From: Natribacillus halophilus
GTDB lineage: Bacteria > Bacillota > Bacilli > Bacillales > Marinococcaceae
Length of the DNA stretch: 64,000 nt
NCBI RefSeq assembly: GCF_900100185.1
Contig: NZ_FNEN01000003.1
Coordinates: 16,957 to 80,956 of the forward strand
Direction of reading: 5' to 3'
Program-made: the position numbers and the translations under genes
Notes under the pieces: generated by a model
What the model was told of the DNA's origin: nothing
Databases searched by the model: none
Seen by the model: the letters and a program-made list of their open reading frames with translations, nothing else
Shown: one piece after another, positions 24,525-33,977 of the stretch
Position numbering within the stretch: the first letter of the stretch is position 1
How the letters are laid out: every line of letters begins with the position of its first letter

Positions 24525-25001
24525 TTATTTTAATGCTTCCTTGAGGTCAGCTTCAATCTTTTCCGGATGCGTGCGTGGCGAGTAACGATATAATACCGTT
24601 CCTTCACGACCGACGAGAAATTTTGTAAAATTCCATTTGATGTTATTTGAGCCTAAGCCTTTCGTTTCCTGTGTAAGATGCGCAAATAAGGGATCAACGT
24701 CTTCGCCGCGCACCTCCGTTTTTTTAAACAATGGAAAAGTCACGCCGTATTTTTCCTGTAAATGATCGGGAATGTCTTCATCGGCCAGCGGTTCCTGGTT
24801 CATGAACTGATTGCTCGGGAACCCTAACACATAGAAACCTTTGTCCTTATATTGCTCATAGAGCTTTTGCAGCTCTTTCAGTTGTGAGGCAAAGCCACAT
24901 TTGCTGGCTGTATTCACAATGAGCAAAACGTTGCCTTCATACGCTTGCAAAGTATGCTCCCCATCAACAACCGATTCAACTTTCGTGTCAAAGATACTCA
25001 T
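24525..25001 (-). CDS. Glutathione peroxidase homologue (BsaA/Gpx type)
   Basis: The product has 158 residues. It carries NTASKCGFASQLKELQ (peroxidatic cysteine in the NVASxCG context), GFPSNQFMNQEP (with the conserved Gln) and IKWNFTKFLVGREG (the Trp and Asn of the catalytic tetrad). Bacillus lacks glutathione, so such enzymes are thought to use thioredoxin or bacillithiol to reduce peroxides. Start at 25001, 9 nt after AAGGAG; the ATG at 25007 is closer than usual. Cytoplasmic and monocistronic. Confidence 0.85.
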   Translation of the reverse strand: MSIFDTKVESVVDGEHTLQAYEGNVLLIVNTASKCGFASQLKELQKLYEQYKDKGFYVLGFPSNQFMNQEPLADEDIPDHLQEKYGVTFPLFKKTEVRGEDVDPLFAHLTQETKGLGSNNIKWNFTKFLVGREGTVLYRYSPRTHPEKIEADLKEALK

Positions 25002-25052
25002 CCGCATCCACTCCTTTTTAAACCATACCCGCTATAGCCTGTAGCCAATCAT

Positions 25053-25082
25053 TTGTTTACAACCTGAAGGTGGGCTTATAAT
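25053..25082 (+). promoter_or_regulatory. SigA-type promoter of pdxK
   Basis: TTGTTT at 25053 and TATAAT at 25077 with an 18-nt spacer. Confidence 0.5.
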
Positions 25083-25109
25083 GTAGTCATACAAGGGAGG
25101 AAAATAAAA

Positions 25110-25943
25110 ATGTCCATTCAAAAAGCGTTAACGATCGCCGGTTCCGACTCCAGCGGCGGTGCCGGCATTCAGGCTGATCTTAAAACATTTCAGGATTTAG
25201 GTGTATATGGCATGAACGCGCTAACGACCGTGGTAGCCATGAATCCTGACAATTGGGAACATCGCGTGTTTCCCCAGGATGTAAAAACCGTGGAAGCCCA
25301 GTTGGAAACGATTCTTTCCATCGGGGTCGATGCCATGAAAACAGGCATGCTCGCTTCGGTTGATGTGATTGAGCTCGCCGCCCGCACCATCGAGGAACAT
25401 GGCCTGGAGCAAACCGTCATTGACCCCGTGCTCGTATGTAAAGGCGAGGATGAAGTCCTGCACCCGGAAACCGCCGATGCACTTAGAGAGGTTCTCGTTC
25501 CGAAAGCATTAGTGGCGACACCGAATTTATTCGAAGCATCCCAGCTGGCCCAGATGAAAACGATCACCACCATCGAAGGCATGAAAGAAGCTGCGAAGCG
25601 CATCCACGACAACGGAACCAAATACGTCGTTGTTAAAGGGGGCAAGCAACTCGAGCATGACCTCGCGATCGACATCGTCTACGACGGCCATGAGTTTAAG
25701 CTTCTGGAAACAGAAAAAATCGACACCTCTTACAATCATGGTGCCGGCTGTACGTTTGCGGCTGCGATCACGGCCGAGCTTGCCAAAGGCAGCGACGTTC
25801 ACGAGGCCATCGCGACTGCCAAGCAATTCGTCACCGCCGCGATCACCCATGGCTGGCGCATGAACGAACACGTCGGTGCCGTCCTCCACGGCGCGTACCG
25901 ACAATACGGCAATGAAACGAAGATACAAAAACAGCAAATGTAA
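25110..25943 (+). CDS. pdxK: Pyridoxine/pyridoxal kinase
   Basis: The product has 277 residues. It phosphorylates pyridoxal-type vitamers (B6 salvage) and is of the ThiD/PdxK ribokinase family. Landmarks: LTIAGSDSSGGAGIQADLKT at the start, GVDAMKTGML, VIDPVLVCKGEDEVL, TPNLFEASQL, YVVVKGGKQL and NHGAGCTFAAAITAELAKG with the catalytic Cys/anion hole. The VCKG sequence fits the B. subtilis PdxK (YwdB) group rather than ThiD (which has M-V-A-K). It stands alone, with its own promoter and terminator. Confidence 0.85.
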   Translation: MSIQKALTIAGSDSSGGAGIQADLKTFQDLGVYGMNALTTVVAMNPDNWEHRVFPQDVKTVEAQLETILSIGVDAMKTGMLASVDVIELAARTIEEHGLEQTVIDPVLVCKGEDEVLHPETADALREVLVPKALVATPNLFEASQLAQMKTITTIEGMKEAAKRIHDNGTKYVVVKGGKQLEHDLAIDIVYDGHEFKLLETEKIDTSYNHGAGCTFAAAITAELAKGSDVHEAIATAKQFVTAAITHGWRMNEHVGAVLHGAYRQYGNETKIQKQQM

Positions 25944-25949
25944 CTAATG

Positions 25950-25985
25950 GAAGGCTTTCGCAATGATAGCGAAAGCCTTAGCATT
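25950..25985. terminator. Terminator of pdxK
   Basis: AAGGCTTTCGC pairs perfectly with GCGAAAGCCTT around AATGATA; the downstream run is weak (AGCATTT), so efficiency is uncertain. Confidence 0.55.
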
Positions 25986-26004
25986 TCCGGACTATGGGGC
26001 CCCG

Positions 26005-26565
26005 TTATTTTTGCTTGTGATCGATCCATTCGGTAAAGGCGCGTAAGAAGGAAGCGATTTGGGCATTTGTATCGTCATCTGTAATCGCGCCGTTTTCGGC
26101 GATTTTTTTATTCGCACGTGAGATAAAGACCTCGGGCTTTTGCATCACCGACGCCCCGGCAGCCACGAGGGATTGCTTCATCTGTTGCTGGGAAAAAGCG
26201 GTGCCGAACATCGTCGGTGACGCGCCGATCATCGCCGCGGGCATATCCGTAAGCACGTTATGATTGGCATCGCTTCCCGCCCAATCGATCGCATTTTTCA
26301 AAACGCCGGGCATGCCGTGATGATATTCCGGGGTTACGATGAAAAGGCCGTCGCTATCCAGGATCGCACGTTTAAACCGCGCAACGCTTTCCGGGTCGCC
26401 ACCGGCTTCCAAATCGCCGTTGAAAAGCGGCAATTCCGCCAAATCATACGTATGTATCGTTACGTTGTCTTCGGTCATCCGCGTGGCAGCCGATAACACA
26501 TGTCGATTAAAAGACCCACGACGCAAACTTCCGCTAATGCCTAAAATGTTGTATGGTTTTGCCAC
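26005..26565 (-). CDS. NADPH-dependent FMN reductase
   Basis: The product has about 186 residues with a flavodoxin-like fold. [18 protein letters not shown] is the phosphate-binding loop for FMN, and [20 protein letters not shown] the second flavin-contact stretch typical of the NADPH-dependent FMN reductase/azoreductase (YhdA/AzoR-like) group. I choose the GTG at 26565, 8 nt after AGGAG; the GTG at 26574 overlaps that site. Probable quinone or azo-compound reductase, cytoplasmic, exact substrate unknown. Confidence 0.8.
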   Translation of the reverse strand: MAKPYNILGISGSLRRGSFNRHVLSAATRMTEDNVTIHTYDLAELPLFNGDLEAGGDPESVARFKRAILDSDGLFIVTPEYHHGMPGVLKNAIDWAGSDANHNVLTDMPAAMIGASPTMFGTAFSQQQMKQSLVAAGASVMQKPEVFISRANKKIAENGAITDDDTNAQIASFLRAFTEWIDHKQK

Positions 26566-26700
26566 CTTGATCACTCCTCTAGTGTAGCGTCACTTTATTT
26601 ATTTTATCCCCGCTCTTCCCTCAATTTAAACGTTTCCTTTTTTCCGGATCAAAAGTGGTTTATCATAGAAAAAGATCAGTCAATCAAGGAGAGATGCCAA

Positions 26701-28089
26701 ATGGAATATCGAACGGAAAAAGACACCCTCGGCGAAATGCAGGTGCCGGCGGACAAGTACTGGGGAGCGCAAACCGAGCGAAGTTTACGCAATTTCCCGA
26801 TCGGCAAGGAGCATATGCCCCGGGAAGTCGTGCACGGTTTCGCCACCCTGAAAAAAGCTGCCGCACGGGCGAACGAAAGCCTTGGCAAGATGGAGAGTGA
26901 CAAGGCAGACGCCATTGCCCAGGCCGCCGATGAAGTGATCGCCGGTGAGTGGGACAGTCATTTTCCCCTGGTCGTCTGGCAAACCGGCAGCGGCACGCAA
27001 TCCAACATGAACATGAATGAAGTACTCGCGCGCCGGGGCACGGAAATCCTCAAGGAGCAGGGCAAGGATGCCTCCATCCACCCCAATGACGATGTGAACC
27101 AGTCGCAAAGCTCCAACGACACCTTCCCAACCGCGATGCACATTGCCGCCGTTTCCGAAGTTAAAAATGAACTGCTGCCGACATTGCAAACATTGAAAAA
27201 TACGATCGCGAAAAAAGTCGAAGATTTTAACGACATCATAAAAATCGGCCGCACCCATCTGCAGGACGCCACCCCTCTCACCGTCGGCCAGGAATTCAGC
27301 GGCTGGCAGGAAATGCTGCGCAAAAGTGAAAACATGATCGCGGAAAGCATCGACTACTTAAACGACCTCGCCATCGGCGGCACGGCTGTCGGGACAGGCA
27401 TTAACGCCCATCCCGATTTTGGGGAAAAAACCGCAGCGGTCATCAGTGAAGAAACCGGCTTGCCTTTTCGGTCCGCGCCGAATAAATTTCACGCGCTCAC
27501 AAGCCATGATGATACCACTCATGCGCATGGCGCGCTCAAAGGCCTGGCGGCCGACTTAATGAAAATCGCCAACGACGTCCGCTGGCTATCGAGCGGTCCC
27601 CGCTCAGGCATCGGCGAGCTGACGATCCCGGCCAATGAACCGGGAAGCTCGATTATGCCCGGCAAAGTGAATCCGACCCAAAGTGAAGCACTCACGATGG
27701 TGTGTGCCCAGGTCATGGGCAATGACGCGACAATTGGCTTCTCCGCCAGCCAGGGAAATTTCGAGCTGAACGTCTTTAAGCCGGTCATCATTTACAATTT
27801 CCTGCAATCGGCGCAATTGCTCACCGACGCCATGCAATCGTTCCATGACCGTTGTATCGTCGGCATCGAGCCTGAAAAAGAAAACATCGACGCGCACGTG
27901 GAAAATTCACTCATGCTCGTCACCGCGTTAAACCCCCATATTGGCTATGAAAAAGCGGCAGCGATCGCGAAAAAAGCGCATGCCGAAGGCTCAACGTTGA
28001 AAGAAGCCGCCATCAACAGCGGGGAGTTAAGCGAAGCGCAATTTAATGAATGGGTCGATCCGGCGAAGATGGTACGTCCATCGGAATGA
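26701..28089 (+). CDS. fumC: Class II fumarate hydratase
   Basis: Fumarase interconverts fumarate and malate in the citric acid cycle. The 462-residue product is full length. Landmarks: [38 protein letters not shown], the catalytic loop [16 protein letters not shown] (fumarase/aspartase signature with Ser and Lys), and QSSNDTFP. No iron-sulfur cysteines, consistent with the tetrameric class II type (citG of B. subtilis). Own terminator, shared with the small gene on the other strand. Confidence 0.95.
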   Translation: MEYRTEKDTLGEMQVPADKYWGAQTERSLRNFPIGKEHMPREVVHGFATLKKAAARANESLGKMESDKADAIAQAADEVIAGEWDSHFPLVVWQTGSGTQSNMNMNEVLARRGTEILKEQGKDASIHPNDDVNQSQSSNDTFPTAMHIAAVSEVKNELLPTLQTLKNTIAKKVEDFNDIIKIGRTHLQDATPLTVGQEFSGWQEMLRKSENMIAESIDYLNDLAIGGTAVGTGINAHPDFGEKTAAVISEETGLPFRSAPNKFHALTSHDDTTHAHGALKGLAADLMKIANDVRWLSSGPRSGIGELTIPANEPGSSIMPGKVNPTQSEALTMVCAQVMGNDATIGFSASQGNFELNVFKPVIIYNFLQSAQLLTDAMQSFHDRCIVGIEPEKENIDAHVENSLMLVTALNPHIGYEKAAAIAKKAHAEGSTLKEAAINSGELSEAQFNEWVDPAKMVRPSE

Positions 28090-28096
28090 GATAATA

Positions 28097-28135
28097 GAAA
28101 ACTGCCCTGGCCGTAAGGTTCGAGGGCAGTTTTTA
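28097..28135. terminator. Bidirectional terminator between fumC and the small gene
   Basis: AAAACTGCCCT pairs with AGGGCAGTTTT, giving A- and T-runs on both sides. Confidence 0.85.
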
Positions 28136-28309
28136 TTCGTCATAAGTAAAGCGGACGACATATTTTTCATTTTTTAACTGAATGACTTCCACGAGGGGCG
28201 AGAGTTCGTATCCATTATGCCAGTTGTCTTCCAGTTTGGCCTTGACGCAACCGGCCTGGAATTTTGACCGAAAGGTTTGTTTCCAGTAGATCCAGCGAGG
28301 TCCATACAT
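28133..28309 (-). CDS. Small basic conserved-looking protein, 58 residues
   Basis: The start ATG at 28309 lies 8-9 nt after AAGGAG, better supported than any start further upstream. The sequence MYGPRWIYWKQTFRSKF, AKLEDNWHNGYELSPLVEV and NEKYVVRFTYDE suggests a compact beta-rich domain. I do not recognise a family. Monocistronic, facing fumC and sharing its terminator. Confidence 0.6.
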   Translation of the reverse strand: MYGPRWIYWKQTFRSKFQAGCVKAKLEDNWHNGYELSPLVEVIQLKNEKYVVRFTYDE

Positions 28310-28424
28310 ATATAATTGCTCCTTATACTTTCCAACTATTTTACGACCCTCTGTCGACATTATGCAAGATCTTTGATTGATGTTCAGGCATGATACAGAC
28401 ATTCCACAGTGAATGTCTTGTTTG

Positions 28425-28640
28425 TGTCCGGCTCCCCGATTCGGACAATTTTGGTGGTGCATCACTTGTTTGTAGCCGAATCTGGCCCCCTTTTGGACAA
28501 TTCCAGCGGCCCTTCATGGATTAATGGCCGAATCCGAGAACCTTTCGTACAATTCCAGCGGCCCTTCTCCCATTTATGTCCGAATTCCTGGCCCATTCGG
28601 ACATTTTCGCAGGCCCTCCTCCCTTTCGTGGCCGAATCCG
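28425..28640. repeat. 52-bp-period repeat array, locus 2
   Basis: ATTCGGACA or variants begin at 28439, 28491, 28543 and 28595, exactly 52 bp apart, with GCCGAAT/GTCCGAA words at 28475, 28527, 28579 and 28631 in the same register. Within a unit TGTCCGAAT and ATTCGGACA form a 9-bp hairpin. This fills the gap 28310-28764. Confidence 0.85.
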
Positions 28641-28764
28641 CTCCCTCCCATTTAATGTCACTGCCCCATTAGCCCAATGCCCAAACCTTCCTTTTAGCGA
28701 TTGGGCATAAGACATGATACAATGCTTCCAGGTTAATTTTCTTGACAGAAATGAGGTTTTGACC

Positions 28765-29493
28765 ATGGATGGAGATATTCGTTCACTCCCTTTTAAGAGC
28801 GATATTCTTAACACAGAATTTGACCTTCACGTCTACCTTCCGCCCAATTATCACGAGAGTATATCTTATCATTTGGCGGTCGCGCAAGACGGTCAGGATT
28901 TTTTTCGGCTCGGAAAAATCGGTCGTAAAATTGAAGACATGATTCTGGAGGAAGCCGGTCCGGAAACGATCGTCGTCGGGGTTCCCTATCCGCGCGTGGC
29001 TGCACGACGCAAGTGGTATCACCCTGATGGCGAAGAACTTCCGCAATACTTACAGTTTTTAACCGCGGAACTTCTGCCCTTTTTAGCCCAGGAATATTCC
29101 CTGCACGAGGACCCGGAAGGGCGGGTGCTCATGGGTGATTCACTGGCGGGCACGCTGGCTTTGCTCGCTTGCCTGGAGCATCCGGACACATTCTCGCGTG
29201 CCATTATGTATTCCCCTTACGTCAATGACACCCTGCTTTCCAAAATTGATGAGAGCTCGCATCTGGGCACGCTTACGCTCTACCATACCGTCGGATCCGA
29301 AGAAAGGGAAGTGAAAGGAACAGACGGTACGATTATGGATTTTATTTCGATGAACAACGATCTTCATGAGCGACTGAACGCCAACGTGTCCAACTATCGC
29401 TTCAAAACATTGGACAAAGGGGATCATACGTGGTACACGTGGGAGCCCGATTTGCATAAAGCCTTACATTTTATGTATATTTTCAACGCTTAA
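28765..29493 (+). CDS. Esterase family protein, YjcH-like
   Basis: The product has 242 residues. It is an alpha/beta hydrolase of the Esterase D/enterochelin esterase type: AVAQDGQDFFRLGKIG, IVVGVPYPRVAARRKWYHP, LMGDSLAGTLALLACL (nucleophile elbow G-D-S-L-A-G) and GDHTWYTWEPDLHKAL (catalytic His). The wording AQDGQDFF and RRxWYHP is shared with B. subtilis YjcH. A GNAT gene of the YjcF type follows after 13 nt; in B. subtilis the two also sit together (with yjcG). Substrate unknown. Start at 28765 preceded by TGAGGT. Confidence 0.8.
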   Translation: MDGDIRSLPFKSDILNTEFDLHVYLPPNYHESISYHLAVAQDGQDFFRLGKIGRKIEDMILEEAGPETIVVGVPYPRVAARRKWYHPDGEELPQYLQFLTAELLPFLAQEYSLHEDPEGRVLMGDSLAGTLALLACLEHPDTFSRAIMYSPYVNDTLLSKIDESSHLGTLTLYHTVGSEEREVKGTDGTIMDFISMNNDLHERLNANVSNYRFKTLDKGDHTWYTWEPDLHKALHFMYIFNA

Positions 29494-29506
29494 AGGAGCG
29501 GAAAGT

Positions 29507-29929
29507 ATGAACGTTCACATGGCCAACACGGAAGAAGACATGCAAAAAGTACGCGAGATCCGCTCGACGGTTTTCATCGACGAGCAAAACGTCCCTCCCG
29601 AGGAGGAATGGGATCAATATGAAAAAGAAAGTGTCCATCTCCTCGCCCAAATGTCAGGTGAATGGGCCGGGGCCGGACGGGTACGCTTCCACGAAGGCGT
29701 GGGAAAAGCAGAGCGCATCTGCGTGCTCAAGGCGTTCCGGGGCACCGGCCTCGGCAAGGAACTGATGCACGCGGTGGAAGATTACGTGGCTGAGCAAGGC
29801 GGGCGATCGGTAATTCTGAACGCGCAAACCCGTGCCAAAAACTTCTATGAACGACTCGGCTACAAAGTTACTTCCGGTGAATTTTTGGACGCGGGTATCC
29901 CCCACGTCGCGATGGAAAAAGTTCTATAA
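29507..29929 (+). CDS. GNAT N-acetyltransferase, YjcF-like
   Basis: The product has 140 residues, a single GNAT domain. Motifs: IRSTVFIDEQNVPPEEEWD at the front, ERICVLKAFRGTGLGKELM (acetyl-CoA pyrophosphate loop RGTGLG), and LNAQTRAKNFYERLGYKV near the C-terminus. This order fits the YjcF/ElaA-like branch. Acceptor unknown. Co-transcribed with the upstream esterase; GGAG precedes the start. Confidence 0.85.
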   Translation: MNVHMANTEEDMQKVREIRSTVFIDEQNVPPEEEWDQYEKESVHLLAQMSGEWAGAGRVRFHEGVGKAERICVLKAFRGTGLGKELMHAVEDYVAEQGGRSVILNAQTRAKNFYERLGYKVTSGEFLDAGIPHVAMEKVL

Positions 29930-29934
29930 CGAAA

Positions 29935-29977
29935 TGAGGCATCATCTCTCGACGGATGATGCCCCTTTTTATTTTTA
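29935..29977. terminator. Terminator after the GNAT gene
   Basis: GGCATCATC pairs with GATGATGCC, followed by CCTTTTTATTTTT. Confidence 0.8.
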
Positions 29978-30160
29978 CGCCTGCGCATCGAAATGATAGC
30001 CTTTTTCGTGCTTGTCTCTCTTCTCTTTCCTATGCCTATCCGTACGCGTGAGCTTGACGGGTTCAACGGGAGCACTCGCCTTGATCAATGGTTGCACTGA
30101 TTGCACGCGGTTTCCATATTGTATAACCGTGTCATTCCTTTGCATGGAAATATAGCCCAT
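29975..30160 (-). CDS. Small hypothetical protein, 61 residues
   Basis: The ATG at 30160 lies 8 nt after AAAGGGGA. The product MGYISMQRNDTVIQYGNRV has a neutral front and a strongly basic tail (LTRTDRHRKEKRDKHEKGYH). A longer form from 30205 or 30256 is open but unsupported. No family recognised. It lies beside spore-coat genes, and a small Lys/His-rich tail would suit a spore-associated protein, but this is only an inference from position. Confidence 0.5.
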   Translation of the reverse strand: MGYISMQRNDTVIQYGNRVQSVQPLIKASAPVEPVKLTRTDRHRKEKRDKHEKGYHFDAQA

Positions 30161-30313
30161 CACGAGATCCCCTTTCGCCTTGGTCGCTACTTTCCTATAC
30201 CCCAACGTCCACATCATTACGCCTATTTCGCGTGATTTTCCACAAGGGCTATACACGCATTAGGTTAAACGTACATAAGATGTAACGAACATGAAGGAAA
30301 AGGAGTGATGAAC

Positions 30314-30835
30314 GTGAGTTGCGGATGCAAAGATTACGCATCAGGCCACTGCGTCTGTGATGCGGTGCTTTCGATCAAGGAAGCGCAGGATGCCGTTGAC
30401 AAAAAGTTTGACGACTGTGTCAACAGTTGTTTCACCAACTTGTTAGGTCCGAAAAGACCCGGGAAGGTTCAGGACACCATTCCATTTATGCTAAAAGATA
30501 AAAAGAGCAACCTGTTCTGGGCCACCGGCGGGCTGACAGCGGACTATAACGACGTGTTCGAGACCGTATTTTTCCGGGTTGAAAACGTCGATGAAAAAAC
30601 GTGCTGCGCTACTTTATCGCTACTTCGTCCGATCAAAGACATCAAGTTTACCCATAACTGCTGTGTCGATCCAACGTCTCTTTCAGATGTGTATTGTCTG
30701 GAAAAAACACACTTCTGTATCGAAGTTGATCTAAACTGCTTCTGTGCCATCCAGTGTTTGGATCCCGATTTGGTAGATAATCATGCCAAAAGACCGGACG
30801 ACAGAGACAAAAAGCATCATCATCACGAGAAGTGA
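30314..30835 (+). CDS. cotZ: Spore coat/exosporium protein of the CotY/CotZ/ExsY family
   Basis: The product has about 173 residues and many cysteines: CGCKDYASGHCVCDAV at the front, DDCVNSCFTNLLGP, CCATLSLLRP, NCCVDPTS and CIEVDLNCFCAIQCLDPDLVD near the end, then a His-rich tail. These proteins crystallise by disulfide cross-links and build the outer coat or exosporium. I favour the GTG at 30314, since AAGGAG is 8 nt upstream and family members start (M)SCG. A convergent cotO-like gene overlaps its 3' end by 13 nt; cotO and cotZ are also neighbours in B. subtilis. Confidence 0.85.
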   Translation: MSCGCKDYASGHCVCDAVLSIKEAQDAVDKKFDDCVNSCFTNLLGPKRPGKVQDTIPFMLKDKKSNLFWATGGLTADYNDVFETVFFRVENVDEKTCCATLSLLRPIKDIKFTHNCCVDPTSLSDVYCLEKTHFCIEVDLNCFCAIQCLDPDLVDNHAKRPDDRDKKHHHHEK

Positions 30836-31434
30836 TCGACTGATAGTGCCGTGACATCATCGTAGTTGATGGTTACCAGGTAAGGAGATTGTTGGGTCTG
30901 CATCGTGAAATGCTGCTCCTCGGCAGCAGTAACGGTGCCGACCCATACTTGTTCTTTCGTTTTACATACACACGTGAGCGGTGTACGCTTGCGCATTTTT
31001 AAAAGAAATTCTGCTTTCTCCTTGACCGACTTATCGGCGAACGTCTGTGGTTTGTCTTCTGCTTTTTTATTTTCTTCCTCAGGTGCCGGACGGCCTAAAT
31101 GTTCGCCTGCAGGTGCCCGCCCGGAATCGGAACCGGATAGGTCGGAGCTTAATCGCTCCCGTGACCGCTTCGTATAATGTGATGGCGCGCTTCTTACCTG
31201 CCAGTCGTACCCCAGGTGCCTGGATAAATTAAACGAACGCCGCTTTCTTTCCTCCTCTTCATGATTGGAGTCAGGCTCCTCCTCGCCCGGTTCTTCTACT
31301 TCTGCTTTTACATTTATGCCATCGCGCTTATATAAGATTTCCACTTCTGTCCTACCCTGTTCTATCGGTTCATGTGCGGGATTATCAATATATAGGAGCG
31401 GCTGGTCTTGTTTCTGCTGTTTGCGTGTGCCCAT
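30823..31434 (-). CDS. cotO: CotO-like spore coat protein
   Basis: The product has 203 residues. The front and middle are charged and low in complexity (EVEEPGEEEPDSNHEEEERK); the C-terminal domain (KAEFLLKMRKRTPLTCVCKT, VWVGTVTAAEEQHFTMQT, VTINYDDVTALSV) fits the CotO pattern, in which a short conserved C-terminus follows a variable region. CotO is a morphogenetic coat protein controlling the late coat layers. Position next to a cotZ-like gene supports the call. GGGGAGGAG precedes the start. Confidence 0.65.
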   Translation of the reverse strand: MGTRKQQKQDQPLLYIDNPAHEPIEQGRTEVEILYKRDGINVKAEVEEPGEEEPDSNHEEEERKRRSFNLSRHLGYDWQVRSAPSHYTKRSRERLSSDLSGSDSGRAPAGEHLGRPAPEEENKKAEDKPQTFADKSVKEKAEFLLKMRKRTPLTCVCKTKEQVWVGTVTAAEEQHFTMQTQQSPYLVTINYDDVTALSVDHFS

Positions 31435-31721
31435 CTCTTCTCCTCCCCTCGGAAAACGTCATGTTACATTGTATTCACAGGACAACGAGCTATGATTGAA
31501 TGAGAAGGAAAAAAGATCTTTCTTCTTTCATATGTAATAAAAGAAAAAAAGAGAGGGCAGATGCTTTGAGAGCGCTAAAATACAGCTAACACCCATTCCG
31601 CTCTAACGCGTAGGCGTCAGCCTGTTTTACGCTGAAACAACACACCTGTACAGATGCCTGAATAACGTATACGGAGAACGATTTTTTCGTTCTTTAAACC
31701 GACATTTGGGGAGGAATGAGC

Positions 31722-31811
31722 ATGTCTGCCGGATACGGACATGGTGGCGGCTTTGCATTGATCGTCGTACTTTTCATTCTGCTTATCATCGTAGGGACCG
31801 CTTACTGTTAG
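31722..31811 (+). CDS. YjcZ family sporulation peptide, 29 residues
   Basis: The product is MSAGYGHGGGFALIVVLFIL followed by LIIVGTAYC: a glycine-rich front, one membrane helix and a C-terminal cysteine. This is the YjcZ/YrhL-type small sporulation peptide pattern, known from Bacillus spores. GGGGAGGAA lies 7 nt upstream. A long leader region (31561-31721) precedes it. Confidence 0.85.
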   Translation: MSAGYGHGGGFALIVVLFILLIIVGTAYC

Positions 31812-31832
31812 GCTGAAGTTGATAAATCTGCT

Positions 31833-31868
31833 AAAAAAATCATCCCGTCCGAGGGATGATTTTTTTTA
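31833..31868. terminator. Bidirectional terminator between yjcZ-like gene and oppF
   Basis: AAAAAATCATCCC pairs with GGGATGATTTTTT around GTCCGA. Confidence 0.85.
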
Positions 31869-31873
31869 CCTTT

Positions 31874-32911
31874 TTATTCGTTCCCGACTTCTTCCGGTAA
31901 TGTCGGTGTCGTGCCATATTGGGCAACGATCTCCTCCATATGGTGACAAGCGGCCTGATGGTCATCGGCCATATCACCGGTCTTGCGGAGTTCCGGATCT
32001 TCCTGTTTGCAAATGTCCGTGGCAAACGGGCAACGCGTATGGAAACGGCAACCACTTGGAGGGTCCATAGGTGATGGCACGTCCCCTTCTATGACGATGC
32101 GTTCACTTTTCTCGTCAGGATCCGGCACCGGGATCGCGGAAAGCAAGGCGCGCGTGTACGGATGGCGCGGCGAATCGAACAATGATTTTTTGTCGGCGAT
32201 TTCCACGATTTTACCGAGATACATAACGGCGACGCGATCGGAAATGTGGCGAACGACGCCGAGGTCGTGAGAGATGAACAAATACGTGAGATCGTACTTG
32301 CGCTGCAAATCCCGGAGCAGGTTCAGCACCTGGGCCTGGGTGGAGACGTCCAGGGCCGAAACGGCTTCGTCACAAACGATCAGTTTCGGATCCACGGAAA
32401 GGGCCCGCGCGATCCCGATCCTTTGTCGCTGACCGCCGCTGAATTCATGGGGGTAGCGCTCGGCTTGGTGCGGACGCATCCCGACGACATCCATCAGCTC
32501 ACGAATCCGTGCCGGGCGATCTTTTTTCGGTACGACGCCCTGGATCGCCATCGCTTCATCGAGGATTTGCTTGACCTTCTGACGGGGATTCAAGGAAGCG
32601 TACGGATCCTGGAAGATAATCTGCATATCTTTTCGTTTATCGCGAAGTTCGGACTTGCTTAGACTGCGAAAATCTTCTCCGTTAAAGGTGATTTCTCCAT
32701 CCGTGGGCTCTTCCAGGCGCAAAACGGCCCGACCGGTCGTGGACTTCCCACACCCTGATTCGCCGACGAGACTAAGGGTTTCTCCCGGATTAATGGCAAA
32801 AGAAATGTCATCCACCGCTTTGACTTCCGCTTTTGTCCGGTTCAAAATCCCGCCTTTGACCGGAAAATATTTTTTCAGGTTTTTCGTTTCAAAAAGAGGT
32901 GTTGTTGTCAT
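31874..32911 (-). CDS. oppF: Peptide ABC transporter ATP-binding protein, OppF/DppF type
   Basis: The product has 345 residues. ATPase motifs: LVGESGCGKSTTGRA (Walker A), HEFSGGQRQRIGIARAL (signature), LIVCDEAVSALDVS (Walker B). The C-terminal oligopeptide-transporter domain carries CRFHTRCPFATDIC, cysteines of the Fe-S-like motif found in DppF/OppF proteins. It powers uptake of peptides with OppD. The start overlaps the oppD stop by 4 nt (ATGA). Last gene of the operon C-B-D-F. Confidence 0.9.
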   Translation of the reverse strand: MTTTPLFETKNLKKYFPVKGGILNRTKAEVKAVDDISFAINPGETLSLVGESGCGKSTTGRAVLRLEEPTDGEITFNGEDFRSLSKSELRDKRKDMQIIFQDPYASLNPRQKVKQILDEAMAIQGVVPKKDRPARIRELMDVVGMRPHQAERYPHEFSGGQRQRIGIARALSVDPKLIVCDEAVSALDVSTQAQVLNLLRDLQRKYDLTYLFISHDLGVVRHISDRVAVMYLGKIVEIADKKSLFDSPRHPYTRALLSAIPVPDPDEKSERIVIEGDVPSPMDPPSGCRFHTRCPFATDICKQEDPELRKTGDMADDHQAACHHMEEIVAQYGTTPTLPEEVGNE

Positions 32912-33960
32912 GACCCCTGCTGCACCTCCTCATTTTTCATCGGGTTGCCCTCGGCATCCCATTCATCGGTATAAATCCAGCAGCGTACCGCCCCTGCATC
33001 CGTATGTCCGTCAATATTGTTGCTTGGCGCCGCAAGGGACGGATGGGTGTTACAAATCTCAGAGGCGTACGGGCAACGCTGGGCAAACCGGCAGCCGCTC
33101 GGCATTTCCGCCGGACTCGGCACGGTCCCTCTGATGACTTCCAATTCGTCTACGTCAACGTCATGACGCGGAATCGAATTCATGAGTCCTTGCGTATAAG
33201 GGTGCAAAGGGCGATTGAAAAGCGTTTTGACATCCGCTTGCTCCACGACTTCACCGGCATACATAACGGCGACTTGATCGGCCGTTTCGGCGATGACCCC
33301 AAGGTCATGGGTAATGATCATAACCGCCATGCCCGTTGACTCCTGAAGACGTTTAATCAGTTCAAGAATCTGCGCCTGGATGGTGACATCAAGCGCCGTT
33401 GTCGGTTCATCGGCGATTAATAGTTCCGGTTCACACGCGAGTGCCATCGCAATCATCACCCGCTGGCGCATACCTCCGGACAGTTCATGGGGATAACTCT
33501 TCGCCCGGGATTCCGGCGCGGGAATGCCGACGAGTTTGAGCATGCGAATCACTTCCTGGTGTGCTTCGCGTTTGCCCATCTTTTTGTGAATCTTTACGGT
33601 TTCCGCCACTTGATGACCGACGGTAAACACGGGGTTCAATGAGGTCATCGGTTCCTGGAATATCATGGAAAGGCGGTTGCCGCGATATTTTGCGAACTGG
33701 GCTTTTGATTTTTGCAGTAAATCATCCCCGTTCAGCTCGATTTTACCGCCAATAATCTCTCCGGGGGATTGAATGAGCTGCATGACCGACAACGAAGTAA
33801 TGCTCTTTCCGGAACCGCTTTCGCCGACGATGCCCAGCGTTTCATTCTCGCGTACTTCAAAATCAACACCGTCAACAGCCTTTACTTCCCCGTCATAAGT
33901 GAAAAAAGATGTCTGCAGGTTTTCTACTTTTAAAACAGGGGTATGATCCTTTGTAGTCAC
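32908..33960 (-). CDS. oppD: Peptide ABC transporter ATP-binding protein, OppD/DppD type
   Basis: The product has 350 residues. Motifs: [16 protein letters not shown] (Walker A), [17 protein letters not shown] (signature), [16 protein letters not shown] (Walker B), and the C-terminal [14 protein letters not shown] cysteine motif. It forms a heterodimer with OppF under the membrane. Third gene of the operon; GGAGG precedes the start, 17 nt after oppB. Confidence 0.9.
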   Translation of the reverse strand: MTTKDHTPVLKVENLQTSFFTYDGEVKAVDGVDFEVRENETLGIVGESGSGKSITSLSVMQLIQSPGEIIGGKIELNGDDLLQKSKAQFAKYRGNRLSMIFQEPMTSLNPVFTVGHQVAETVKIHKKMGKREAHQEVIRMLKLVGIPAPESRAKSYPHELSGGMRQRVMIAMALACEPELLIADEPTTALDVTIQAQILELIKRLQESTGMAVMIITHDLGVIAETADQVAVMYAGEVVEQADVKTLFNRPLHPYTQGLMNSIPRHDVDVDELEVIRGTVPSPAEMPSGCRFAQRCPYASEICNTHPSLAAPSNNIDGHTDAGAVRCWIYTDEWDAEGNPMKNEEVQQGS

Positions 33961-33977
33961 CGTACATGACCTCCTTT

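Noticed and set aside
28425..28640. Possible CRISPR array from a regular period
   Set aside because: The so-called repeats differ from unit to unit and the spacers are also similar to each other (CAATTCCAGCGGCCCTT twice), unlike CRISPR spacers. No cas genes.
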